The translations under genes and the position numbers were made by a program. Under the pieces are notes generated by a model. It saw nothing but the letters and a program-made list of their open reading frames with translations, did not search any database and was not told where the DNA came from. Of a DNA stretch of 34,248 nt, positions 10,285-20,318 are shown one piece after another. The stretch comes from Campylobacterales bacterium (lineage in GTDB: Bacteria > Campylobacterota > Campylobacteria > Campylobacterales > Sulfurimonadaceae). Numbering within the stretch: the first letter of the stretch is position 1; each line of letters starts with the position of its first letter. The DNA is taken from contig JAJRVF010000051.1 of NCBI GenBank assembly GCA_024277395.1, forward strand, positions 1-34,248, in the 5' to 3' direction.

Positions 10285-11166
10285 TTGATTATAAGTGTAC
10301 CTGCAACCAGTGCCAATTTAGGACCGGGGTTTGATACCTTGGGGTTGGCATTGACACTGCATAATAAAGTAGACTGTAAGCCCTCACGTTTCTTCAGTGT
10401 TGCTATTAAAGGCGAAGGGGAAAACAACCCGCGCCTTAAAGGAAATAATCTTTTTATCGGTATTTTTAACGAACATTATAAAAAATTGACACAGCGTCAG
10501 CAAAACTATAGATTTACGTTTTACAACCAGATTCCAATGTCTCGCGGACTGGGCAGTTCATCTGCCGTCATTGTCAGTGCCATTGCTACGGCGCATGAAG
10601 CAGCCGGAGTGCGGGTGTCCAAGCGTAGAATTTTAAATCATGCCTTGGTGTACGAATCGCATCCTGACAATATTACACCGGCGGTATTGGGGGGCTTTAC
10701 CACCTCGATTGTAGAAAAAAACAAAGTCTTTTCTCAAGTGAAGCATCTGCCAAGCTATTTGAAAGCGGTGGTCGTCATTCCCAACAAACCCATATCTACA
10801 GCACGTTCGCGTGCAAATTTGCCACGCTCATACTTTAAAGAAAATGCGATATTTAATCTCTCCCATGCTGCAATGACGGTGGCGGCATTTTGGAATGAGG
10901 ACTGGGAGATGCTGCGTTTGGCAACGCAAGATCGTTTTCATCAAAAAATTCGTATGAAGATGTTGCCCGAGCTCTTCTCGATTCAAAAAGTAGCATTTGA
11001 CAGCGGTGCATTAATGAGTACGCTCTCCGGAAGCGGTTCAACATTTTTTTCGATGGTGTATGATCATGATGCTTCGGTACTTTCCAACCGTCTCAAGCAG
11101 AAATTTCCTGACTTTAGCGTCAAAATCTTGGATTTTGACAACTACGGTTTGCGGGTTGAGAAATAA
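10285..11166 (+). CDS. thrB: Homoserine kinase
   Basis: [40 protein letters not shown] motif. Confidence 0.95.
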   Translation: MIISVPATSANLGPGFDTLGLALTLHNKVDCKPSRFFSVAIKGEGENNPRLKGNNLFIGIFNEHYKKLTQRQQNYRFTFYNQIPMSRGLGSSSAVIVSAIATAHEAAGVRVSKRRILNHALVYESHPDNITPAVLGGFTTSIVEKNKVFSQVKHLPSYLKAVVVIPNKPISTARSRANLPRSYFKENAIFNLSHAAMTVAAFWNEDWEMLRLATQDRFHQKIRMKMLPELFSIQKVAFDSGALMSTLSGSGSTFFSMVYDHDASVLSNRLKQKFPDFSVKILDFDNYGLRVEK

Positions 11167-11198
11167 TTATTTGATGGATCAAGGAACATTAGGGTATA

Positions 11199-11453
11199 AT
11201 GCGCGACATAATTAATGTGCCAATACGAATGTGTGTTTCTTGCAGGACTAAAGCAGTACAAAGCAGCTTGATACGGTTGCAGTGTATTCATGGGGAACTT
11301 TACTCTTATCGGGGTGAGGGACGCAGTTTTTACCTCTGTAGAACCTGTGTCGGTGACGCTAAGAAAATACGGCGATCGTTAGCGCGAATCTGTCGAAACA
11401 ATGCTACAGAAATACTTTTGAATAGGTTAAAGGAGATCATCGTTGATGAGTGA
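11199..11453 (+). CDS. YlxR/DUF448-family protein
   Basis: [12 protein letters not shown] near N-terminus, directly upstream of infB. Start may be GTG at 11217. Confidence 0.8.
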   Translation: MRDIINVPIRMCVSCRTKAVQSSLIRLQCIHGELYSYRGEGRSFYLCRTCVGDAKKIRRSLARICRNNATEILLNRLKEIIVDE

Positions 11454-14037
11454 TAAAGTTAGAGTTCACGAGATTGCAAAAGAACTTGGAATTGCCTCTA
11501 AAGAGGTTGTAGATAAAGCCAATGCAATGGGGATGTCTCTTAAAACGGCGTCAAGTTCTGTCTCTATGGAAGAGGCTGAAAAAATCATGAATTACATTAT
11601 GAATCCTGATATTGAAGAACCCAAGCCTAAAAAAGTAACGGTTAAAAAAACCGCTTCTAAAGAGAGTGTTTCGGAGACGGTGTCAAGGACAGAAAAGCAA
11701 GAGTCTGAAGTCAAAACATCGGTAGAGCCGGTTAATGACGCTCCTGAAGTTAAAGCGATGGAACCTGCGGTAACAAAAGAGAAGGTGAGCGAGGAGACTC
11801 CGGTACAAGCAGAGCTTCCAAAAGTTGCTGAAGCGGCACCTAAAAAGCGTTCCGGACTGCGTATTGTTAAAAAGAAAAAGCCCAAAGTTCACGAAGACTT
11901 TAATGTACCGAAAATAGAAGATGCTGCAGCTGTATCAAGTTACGGCAAGATGAGTCAAGAGGTACTAAAAGAGTTGGCTTCGAAAAAGGCAAAAAAACGC
12001 AGTAATGCTCCGGCGCAACGCAAAGAGAGCGGTAAAACGATTAATATTTTTGCCGGCAGTATGGCAGATGTTTCTATGGATTATGACGACAATGAAGTTG
12101 TGTTACTCGATCTTAATGAGATTGACAAAAAGCCCATTGAAGAAGAGGTACGTAAGCCTCGTCCTAAAAAACCGGCAGGTCGTAATGCAGGAAAAAAACA
12201 AGGCGGCAATCGAAAACCACGACAAGTTTCTCGCGACAAACGTAAAAAATATGTCAAAGACAAACCGGTAGATGAGGTGGTGACACATGTTGAAATCCCT
12301 GAAGATATTCGTGTGTATGAGTTTGCTGAAAAACTAAACCGTCCGATGACCGATATTATCAAAGTATTGTTCAATCTCGGTATGATGGCAACCAAAAATG
12401 ACTTTTTGGGTAAAGACGAGATAGAGATTCTCTCTGAAGAGTTTGACGTTGAAGTGACCGTTGTTGATCCTAAAGATGCCTTTAACTATGAAGAGAGCTA
12501 TGCGCAGAGTGCAGACGATACTCAAGCAGAGGAGCGCCCCCCGGTAATTACGATTATGGGACATGTTCACCATGGTAAAACATCACTACTAGATGCCATT
12601 CGTCATGCACGTATTGCTGATGGCGAAGCCGGCGGTATCACTCAGCATATTGGAGCCTATACTATTGATCATAACGGTAAACAAATTACATTTATCGATA
12701 CACCGGGTCATGCAGCTTTCAGTCATATGCGTGAGCGTGGCGCACAGGTAACCGATATTATTATTATTGTCGTCGCTGCCGACGATGGTGTTAAGCCTCA
12801 AACTCTTGAGGTCATCAAGTTGGCAAAAGAGTCCGGTGCCCCGGTGATTATTGCCTTAAATAAAATGGACAAAGAGGGTGCTAATCCTGATGTAGTGAAA
12901 GGTCAGATGGCAGAACACGGTATGACTCCGGTCGATTGGGGCGGAGACACCGAGTTTATTCCACTTTCAGCCAAAACCGGTGAAGGCATAGAAGATCTGC
13001 TTGAAAACATCTTGGTTCAAGCAGAAATTCTAGAGTTGCGTGCCAATCCAAACGTGCTGGCGAAGTCTGTTGTGGTAGAGAGTTCGTTGTAAAAAGGCCG
13101 TGGTCCCGTAGCTACGGTAATTGTGCAAAACGGTACCTTGTATGTTGGTGACAATATTGTTTGCGGTGCCTCTTATGGACGGGTTCGAGCACTGATTAAT
13201 GATAAAAAGCAGCAGATTGAAAAAATTGGACCGAGTGAAACTGCGGTAGTCGTCGGTCTTAATGAAGTGCCTCCTTCGGGTGAAGTTATGATGGCTATGC
13301 AGAGTGATAAAGAGGCACGTGAATTTGCACAAAAACGGTATGAATACGAGCGTCATAAAGAACTTTCACGCAGTACCAAGTCAACATTTGATGATTTGAC
13401 CAACATGATAGCCGAAGGAAAACTTAAAACGCTTAAGATTGTACTCAAAACAGATGTTCATGGATCGCTTGAGGCGATTAAATCCTCACTGGCAGCGTTG
13501 CGAAATGAAGAAGTTAAGGTTGAAGTTATCTCTTCCGGTGTTGGCGGCATAACTGAAAATGATGTGGCACTGGTCAATAACTCGCAAAATTGTGCTTTGA
13601 TCGGGTTTAATGTTCGACCGACCGGTTCGGTTAAGGCTGCTGCGAAGCAGATGGGAATTGATATTCATACCTATACCATTATTTATCAGTTAATTGATGA
13701 TATTACCAATATGCTGACCGGTATGATGAGTACTAAATATACCGAAGAACATTCGGGTCAGGCTGATGTGCGTGAAGTCTTTAAGATTCCAAAAGGTGTG
13801 GTTGCGGGATCGGTTGTGGTCGACGGTAAGTTGACACGTGGCGGATTGGTTCGTGTTATTCGTGAGGGTGTGGTCATTCATGAAGGCGAATTGAACTCAC
13901 TGAAGCGTTTTAAAGACGATGTGAAAGAGGTCGGTAACGGTTATGAGTGTGGTGTGGTTATTAGCGGGTATGAAGATGTGCAACCCGGAGATGTGATTGA
14001 AACCTTTATTAAAGTAGAGCAAAAAGTCAGTCTGTGA
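11446..14037 (+). CDS. infB: Translation initiation factor IF-2, interrupted by in-frame TAA at 13090-13092
   Basis: G-domain motifs ([36 protein letters not shown]); same frame continues after TAA with [20 protein letters not shown] through to TGA 14035-14037. Confidence 0.95.
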
Positions 14038-14414
14038 CGCCTGCAGAGATTAGAATAAAGCGCACTGACGCTATTTTGGCTGAGCTTATTCCTGAAGCAC
14101 TCTCGTTGCTCAATGATGCACGACTACGTGAGCTTGATGTCATTGAAGTACGCTGTTCCCGCGGCAAGAGTGATGCCAAAGTATATCTGGATCCGCATGA
14201 CTACAGTGATGATGAGCGCCGTCTTTTGTTGCAGCAGGTACGCAAGGCACGTCCTATTATTGAAGATTACTGTATGAAAGATCAGGGCTGGTTTCGTTCA
14301 CCGACTTTAGAGTTTATTTTTGATGATCATTTTCAAAAAACCAAACAGCTCGATGAACTGTTTAAGCAAATTTCCAAAGAGCGGCCGCAAGAAGGAGAGG
14401 GCAATGAGTCTTGA
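14034..14414 (+). CDS. rbfA: Ribosome-binding factor A
   Basis: GTG start overlapping infB stop; [25 protein letters not shown]...; infB-rbfA-rimP order. Confidence 0.85.
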   Translation: MTPAEIRIKRTDAILAELIPEALSLLNDARLRELDVIEVRCSRGKSDAKVYLDPHDYSDDERRLLLQQVRKARPIIEDYCMKDQGWFRSPTLEFIFDDHFQKTKQLDELFKQISKERPQEGEGNES

Positions 14415-14838
14415 ACATGATATTAAAAACATGGTGGAATCTCTAGGATTAACGTTGTACGATACTGCTGTTGTCACAGAGCATGATGAGATCATTTTTC
14501 GTGTCAATGTAACGGCCAAGGAGCGCGTGAGTCTGGAGCAATGCGTGGAAGCAACGAAGTTGCTCTCACCGCTGTTGGATGTGACCCCTCCCGTCTCAGG
14601 AGAGTACCGTTTGGAAGTCGGAACTCCCGGCATTGAGCGAAAATTAAAAACATTGAGTCACTTTGAATATTCCGTTGGTGAAAAAGTAGCTATTACAACG
14701 GTTGATAAACTAAAAATACGCGGCACGCTGCTCAGTGTTGAAGCCGGTATCATTACCGTCGAGGACACGATTTCCATGCTCGATGTCAGCATTAAATTTT
14801 CTGAGGTTAGCAAAGCAAGTACGTTTTTTGAGTGGTAG
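14404..14838 (+). CDS. rimP: Ribosome maturation factor RimP
   Basis: GLTLYDTAVV, CVEATKLLSPLLD, YRLEVGTPGIERKLKTLSHF motifs. Confidence 0.92.
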   Translation: MSLEHDIKNMVESLGLTLYDTAVVTEHDEIIFRVNVTAKERVSLEQCVEATKLLSPLLDVTPPVSGEYRLEVGTPGIERKLKTLSHFEYSVGEKVAITTVDKLKIRGTLLSVEAGIITVEDTISMLDVSIKFSEVSKASTFFEW

Positions 14839-14842
14839 CGGT

Positions 14843-15838
14843 ATGAGAGATGATTTTTTTATGCGCCTTGCTATTGGTGAAGCATGGAAGTATCAGGGTC
14901 TGACCTACCCCAATCCAGCAGTTGGCGCGGTTGTTGTTAGCAAAGAGGGTGCGATACTTTCCATTGCGGCACATCGTATGTCAGGTGCTCCTCATGCCGA
15001 GGTATTGGCTTTAAAAAATGCCTATACGGTACTTACGGGCGATCGTGTGATCGAGCACTGTGAAAATGCTCGCGATATCCATCACTATTTACATGTGAAT
15101 GCTGCAGAAATTTTTCACGGGTGTCGGATCTATACGACTTTGGAACCGTGCAATCACTAAGGAAAAACACCCTCATGTGCCCATCTTTTGAAAGTACTTG
15201 CTCTAGAGCGTGTTATTATCGGCTCATTAGATACCCATGCTGTTGCCGCAGGTGGAGCGAAACATTTGAATAATGTCAGTGTGGGTGTCTGTAAAGAAGC
15301 ATGTGATGCACTGCTGCTTCCTTTTAGAGCGTGGCAGAGAGACCGTTTTGTCCTCTTCAAGTGGGCACAGCGACTTGATGGTACCATTGACGGAGGAATG
15401 GTAAGTTCGCTGGATTCCCGCCGTAATGTCCACGCTATGAGAGATGTGTGTGATCTGCTCATTATTGGAGGCAATACGGTACGCGAAGACCGTCCGATTT
15501 TAGACAGTCGTCTGGTTGAAGGTACGGCTCCGGATATTCTGATCTACTCACGCAGCAAAGTATTTGATCGTACTATTGCACTGTTTCATATTCGCGGGCG
15601 TCAGGTTTTTGTTGAAGACAACCTTGAACGAGCACAGGCATACAAGAACATTTTAATTGAAGGAGGTCCGTCACTTTTTAAAGCGACACGCTCCATAGTG
15701 GATTGTTATGTCAGTTTTACAGCGCCTTCAAGTGGTGGTACAATACCGTTTGCCAATGAAACAGCAGATTTTGAATTTTTACATGTAGAACAAATCGGAA
15801 GTGATGTGAAGATGTGGCTAAGGAAAAAAGATGAGTGA
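14843..15838 (+). CDS. ribD: Riboflavin biosynthesis deaminase/reductase RibD, interrupted by in-frame TAA at 15158-15160
   Basis: NPAVGAVVV, GAPHAEVLAL, TLEPCNH-TAA-GKTPSCAHLL (zinc-site motif), then reductase domain RFVLFKWAQRLDGTIDGG, all in one frame. Confidence 0.92.
15778..15787. repeat. TTTACATGTA copy inside ribD
   Basis: Exact match; followed by GAACA as in the copy at 22441. Confidence 0.9.
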
Positions 15839-16544
15839 AAAACAGGAAAAAATTGTATCGATGTTTGATGATATCGCACCGACGTACGATGTCGCTAATC
15901 GTGTTATGAGCATGGGAGGCGATAAAAAATGGCGACGCAAAGCATGTGATAAAGCTTTTGGTTATTATAATCACGACAAAATAGAAAATATTGTTGATGT
16001 GGCTTGCGGTACCGGTGATATGATGGGACACTGGCAGCAGCAGGCACAACACAACACCATTGCCGTAGAGAACATTACCGGCGTTGATCCTTCTGAGGGT
16101 ATGGTAGCGGTGGCACGTGAGAAGTTTCCGGATTTTAACTTTTTTATTGCCAAAGCAACCGAGTTGCCACAAACAGATGCCTCGGCGGATTTTATCAGTA
16201 TTACCTACGGTATTCGCAATGTTATTGAACGTGAAGCCGCGCTGAAGGAGTTTCATCGTGTGCTTAAGCATGGCGGAATGGTGGTGATTTTAGAATTTAT
16301 GAAAAATGAAAATCTCTCGTTTCTAGGAAAAATTCGTGATTTTTATATGAATAAAATCTTGCCGAAAGTGGGTGGATTTATCTCTAAAAATCGGGAGGCA
16401 TATGAGTATCTTCCAAACTCCATTGAAGATTTTTTAACGGTTGAAAAGATGAAAGCAGAACTTGATGCCGCCGGATTTGAGGTGCTCTACGATGAGAGTT
16501 TTTCAATGGATATCTCAACACTGATAATTGCAAAAAAACGATGA
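15831..16544 (+). CDS. ubiE: Demethylmenaquinone/ubiquinone methyltransferase
   Basis: MFDDIAPTYDVANRVMSMGGDKKWRR; DVACGTGDM; YGIRNVIEREAALKEFHRVLKHGGMVVILEF. Confidence 0.95.
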   Translation: MSEKQEKIVSMFDDIAPTYDVANRVMSMGGDKKWRRKACDKAFGYYNHDKIENIVDVACGTGDMMGHWQQQAQHNTIAVENITGVDPSEGMVAVAREKFPDFNFFIAKATELPQTDASADFISITYGIRNVIEREAALKEFHRVLKHGGMVVILEFMKNENLSFLGKIRDFYMNKILPKVGGFISKNREAYEYLPNSIEDFLTVEKMKAELDAAGFEVLYDESFSMDISTLIIAKKR

Positions 16545-17728
16545 TGGCACTGAGTGTATCTGCTCTCAATGAGCAGATAAAAAATCTGCTTGAAAGTACC
16601 TTTACGCGGGTCTATGTTGAAGCAGAACTCTCCCGTATTACCTACCACAACAGCGGTCACATCTATTTTACCCTCAAAGATGCTACTTCAACGATGCGTG
16701 CCGTAATGTTTCGAGGCAATGCCAAAACATTAACATTTCGTCTTGAAGAAGGATTGAAAGTGTTGGTCGATGGTGCATTGACACTTTATAAGCCTCGCGG
16801 AGAGTATCAGATTAACTGTTTTTCAATTGAACCTTCGGGTGCGGGAGCGTTGGCATTAGCATATGAACAGCTCAAAGATCGTCTCAAAGGGCAAGGGTAC
16901 TTTGAATCTACATGTAAAAAACCGTTGCCGGCATTTCCTCAAAAGATAGCGCTCATTACCTCGGCAACGGGTGCAGCACTGCAAGATATGCTGCGTGTCG
17001 CATCGCAACGGTGGCCGCTGGTAGAACTGGTTGTATTTGATGTTGTGGTCCAAGGTAAGTATGCTGCACCCGCTATTGCTTCAGCCATCAGTGATGCCGA
17101 TACAACAAAATTTGATATTTTGGTTATCGGTCGCGGCGGCGGAAGTATTGAAGATTTATGGGCTTTTAACGAAGAGGCGGTTGCCAATGCTGTGTTTCAT
17201 GCTGCCACGCCTGTTGTCTCGGCGGTAGGTCATGAAATTGACTGGGTGATTAGTGATTATGTTGCCGATCTAAGAGCACCGACTCCCTCGGCGGCAATGC
17301 AGATGATTTTGCCCGATGCTGATGAGATGCGTCAAAATTTAGATGCATTGAGTCTGCAGATAATACAGCTAATGGAACAGAGAATTTCCGGAGCACGTCA
17401 GAAGATTGTGGCACTAACGCAATCGTTTTCCAATCTCTCCATAGAGCATTGGCTGCAACAAAAATCTCAAGAGATTAGCGAGTTGCAAGAGCGTTTTCAC
17501 CAATATATTGCCGTGGTACTGCAACGTCAGCACTCAACGCTCAAACATTTTAAAGAGCTCTATGATGCCAACCATCCCAAGCGTCACAGTAAAAAAGGGT
17601 TTGCACAGCTCTCTCAAAACAACAAGGTGGTGACCCTTTCAGATTTACATGTAAACGACACGATCCATTTAATGGATGACACTTATGATATTACCGCAGT
17701 AGTAACGGCGCGGAAGCCGCTTATGTAG
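16541..17728 (+). CDS. xseA: Exodeoxyribonuclease VII large subunit
   Basis: OB-fold N-terminus SGHIYFTLKDATSTMRAVMFRG; VIGRGGGSIEDLWAFNEEAVANAVF; HEIDWVISDYVADLRAPTPSAA. Confidence 0.95.
   Translation: MMALSVSALNEQIKNLLESTFTRVYVEAELSRITYHNSGHIYFTLKDATSTMRAVMFRGNAKTLTFRLEEGLKVLVDGALTLYKPRGEYQINCFSIEPSGAGALALAYEQLKDRLKGQGYFESTCKKPLPAFPQKIALITSATGAALQDMLRVASQRWPLVELVVFDVVVQGKYAAPAIASAISDADTTKFDILVIGRGGGSIEDLWAFNEEAVANAVFHAATPVVSAVGHEIDWVISDYVADLRAPTPSAAMQMILPDADEMRQNLDALSLQIIQLMEQRISGARQKIVALTQSFSNLSIEHWLQQKSQEISELQERFHQYIAVVLQRQHSTLKHFKELYDANHPKRHSKKGFAQLSQNNKVVTLSDLHVNDTIHLMDDTYDITAVVTARKPLM
16909..16918. repeat. TACATGTAAA copy inside xseA
   Basis: Exact match read in sequence. Confidence 0.9.
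17644..17655. repeat. Full 12-bp palindrome TTTACATGTAAA inside xseA
   Basis: Exact match read in sequence. Confidence 0.9.
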
Positions 17729-17729
17729 T

Positions 17730-18719
17730 ATGAACTACATCGGTTCGAAAAAACGACTGCTTCCCTTTATTTGTGCAACCATTAGCAACCTGGATGGCAT
17801 CACGCTGCAAGAGAGTGTCTTTTGTGATCTTTTTGCCGGAAGCGGTGCGGTTGGTGCGGCATTCAAGACAAAGGTTACTCAGATCATTAGCAATGATGTA
17901 GAGTACTTTAGTTATGTTTTGAACCGCCACCGTATCGGCAATACCGTCCCTTTGGAAATTGAGGATATTTTTGAAGAGCTCAATGCACTTGAAGGGGTAG
18001 AGGGATTTGTTTTTAAACACTACTGCAAACATGCTACGAATGAGCGTGAGTACTTCAGTGGCGAAAACGGTCAAAAAATTGATGCCATGCGCCAAAAAAT
18101 AGGACAACTGCATCATGACAAGCATATTGATGACAACAGTTTTTTTTATCTGCTGGCATCACTAATTCAAAGTTGTGATAAAGTTGCCAATACCGCTTCA
18201 GTATATGGTGCATATTTGAAAACATTAAAAGATCAAGCCAAGAAAAGTATTGTTATAGAACCGATGTCTTATGAGATGTCATCACGACATCATTGCGTGT
18301 ATAACAAGAATGCATCTGAGCTTATCAGGATGATTTCCGGGGATATTTTATATCTTGATCCGCCTTACAATGTCCGTCAGTACGGAGCCGACTACCATCT
18401 GCTGAATACAATTGCTCTTTATGATACATTTGAACCTCAGGGAAAAACCGGACGTCGGGAGTATTATCGTTCGGTATTTTGTAAAAAGCGTGAGGCAGCA
18501 TTGGCTCTGGAGTCTCTCATTCAAAAAGCTGCATTTACCTATCTGGTGATGAGTTATAGCAACGATGGCATTTTGACATTGCAGGATATAAAAAATATTA
18601 TGAAACCCTACGGAAGCTATAAAGTTGTTGCAACGGAGCATAAATGTTTTGGACGTAAAAGAGAAGAGCGAAGCACGATGGAATATCTTCATATATTAAA
18701 AAAAACAAGAGAAAATTAA
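17730..18719 (+). CDS. D12-class DNA adenine methyltransferase
   Basis: MNYIGSKKRLLPFI; FCDLFAGSGAVG; ILYLDPPYNVRQYG (DPPY catalytic motif). No adjacent endonuclease seen. Confidence 0.88.
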   Translation: MNYIGSKKRLLPFICATISNLDGITLQESVFCDLFAGSGAVGAAFKTKVTQIISNDVEYFSYVLNRHRIGNTVPLEIEDIFEELNALEGVEGFVFKHYCKHATNEREYFSGENGQKIDAMRQKIGQLHHDKHIDDNSFFYLLASLIQSCDKVANTASVYGAYLKTLKDQAKKSIVIEPMSYEMSSRHHCVYNKNASELIRMISGDILYLDPPYNVRQYGADYHLLNTIALYDTFEPQGKTGRREYYRSVFCKKREAALALESLIQKAAFTYLVMSYSNDGILTLQDIKNIMKPYGSYKVVATEHKCFGRKREERSTMEYLHILKKTREN

Positions 18720-18815
18720 AATAAATTTGTTGATCTGGTGGGAAAATTTATAAAAGATAAGTTAAAATTATGATATTATGACACGAGAAAATCATAGAGT
18801 CTGAGAACAAACCGA

Positions 18816-19439
18816 ATGAATAAATGTGATAAACATGCAAGCTTGCCGTTTTGCACTTTAAGAGCTGTAGGCCTGGTAGTGCTATTTGCCCTGACCCTTT
18901 GTGCAAAAGATGAGCGCATTGCCCAAGAACTTGCTGCTCCGGTGGTGGAAATACCACTGAAGAAAGCACTGGGAGAGCAGGCGTTTAACGAGGCGATGCG
19001 TTCAGGAGACTACCGTTATGTCGGCAATACAAAGTGTCGTCTGTGTCACCGAAAATTCTTTTTAGGACGTAAAAAAGATCCGCATGATTTTGCAATGAAT
19101 GCGTTGGTGCAGAGCGGGCATGAGGAGAATCCCCGTTGTCTCCTGTGCCATTCGACGGGTTTTGGTGTTGAGACGGGATTTGTCAGCATGGAAAGTACGC
19201 CACGCCTTTCCAATGTTCAATGTGAAGGGTGTCATGGTCCGGGGAATGTCCATATTGAGCGTATTAAAGCAAAAAAACATTGGGGTTTTCTTGCGGGAAC
19301 GGATAAGCTAGAACGTCTCAAGCGAATGTGTCAAAACTGTCATACTAAGCGGTGGAATCGCTCTTATCATGACCTAGATAAGGCATATGATAAATATAAA
19401 AATGCCGACCCCAATTCAAAAGGCAGATACGGAAAGTAA
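18816..19439 (+). CDS. Multihaem cytochrome c family protein
   Basis: Four CXXCH motifs: CRLCH, CLLCH, CEGCH, CQNCH; hydrophobic N-terminus. Confidence 0.88.
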   Translation: MNKCDKHASLPFCTLRAVGLVVLFALTLCAKDERIAQELAAPVVEIPLKKALGEQAFNEAMRSGDYRYVGNTKCRLCHRKFFLGRKKDPHDFAMNALVQSGHEENPRCLLCHSTGFGVETGFVSMESTPRLSNVQCEGCHGPGNVHIERIKAKKHWGFLAGTDKLERLKRMCQNCHTKRWNRSYHDLDKAYDKYKNADPNSKGRYGK

Positions 19440-19448
19440 TCTCCGCTT

Positions 19449-20318
19449 TTAGCGTAGCGTGAGTTGGGGAAAATAGATATGAAGCAGTGAGGCGCTTTCA
19501 GCTGCAAACTGTTTGAGAAACTTGTCAAATCTATCTTCTTGATTCCATCGTACCTCACGAACCTTACTAAGCTCTTTTACCCGAAGTTTGGCATCATGCA
19601 TAACACCCAGTGTATCTACAAGTCCTACTTTTTGTGCCTGAGAAGCGGTAAAAATATGGGCATTGGCGAAGTGGTCTTTATCGCTCATATTGAGGTCGCG
19701 TCCTGTGGCAACGTCACGGACAAAAAGATCGTAAGTTCCTTGAATGACTTTGTTAAGCTCATTTTTCTCATAGGGAGTCCACTCCCGATCGGGGGTACCG
19801 ACCTGCTTGTATTTCCCCGCTTTGACCACTTGCGTTTTGATGCCGACCTTTTCCATCAGTTCGCTAAGATCGGCGCCTTGCATGATGACACCGATAGAGC
19901 CGACCATGGCACCGGGGTTGGCAATAATTTCATGGGCATAAATAGCAGCATAATAGCCTCCGCTTGCCAGCATTCCCTGAGCGTAGACTACGACGGGTTT
20001 TAATGCACTTAAACGTTTGATGGCATAGGCAACTTCAATGGAAGGAGCGACCGCTCCGCCGGGTGAATCCACTACAAAAAGTACCCCTTTAATGTGAGAG
20101 TTTTTTGCAGCGCTGTCTATCTCTTTTACGACTTCGGTAACTTCCATAATGGGGCCTACCAACGAGATCTGCTGTAGATTATTGGGAATAAATGACTCTT
20201 CGTTTGTGGGCATAAAAATAAGAAACAGTAATAACAGAAAGAGCATGGCTTTGAAATAGTTTTGAATAAACTTCAATGTCACTGTGAGAGGATAAAATAT
20301 TTTTTTGATGATTTCCAT
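19449..20318 (-). CDS. sppA: Signal peptide peptidase SppA
   Basis: DSPGGAVAPSIEVAYAI, GMLASGGYYAAIYAHEIIANPGAMVGSIGVIMQ; N-terminal TM. Confidence 0.94.
   Translation of the reverse strand: MEIIKKIFYPLTVTLKFIQNYFKAMLFLLLLFLIFMPTNEESFIPNNLQQISLVGPIMEVTEVVKEIDSAAKNSHIKGVLFVVDSPGGAVAPSIEVAYAIKRLSALKPVVVYAQGMLASGGYYAAIYAHEIIANPGAMVGSIGVIMQGADLSELMEKVGIKTQVVKAGKYKQVGTPDREWTPYEKNELNKVIQGTYDLFVRDVATGRDLNMSDKDHFANAHIFTASQAQKVGLVDTLGVMHDAKLRVKELSKVREVRWNQEDRFDKFLKQFAAESASLLHIYFPQLTLR

Noticed and set aside
13123-14037. Treating the 3' part of infB as a separate gene
   Set aside because: Same frame as upstream infB, no RBS or start at the junction, and the conserved motif spans the stop; it is one gene with an internal TAA.
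15717-16271. 184-aa antisense ORF opposite ubiE
   Set aside because: Shadow of conserved ubiE; no recognisable motif.
17708-17730. Possible terminator between xseA and methylase
   Set aside because: Only 1 bp separates the genes and no hairpin with a T-run is present.
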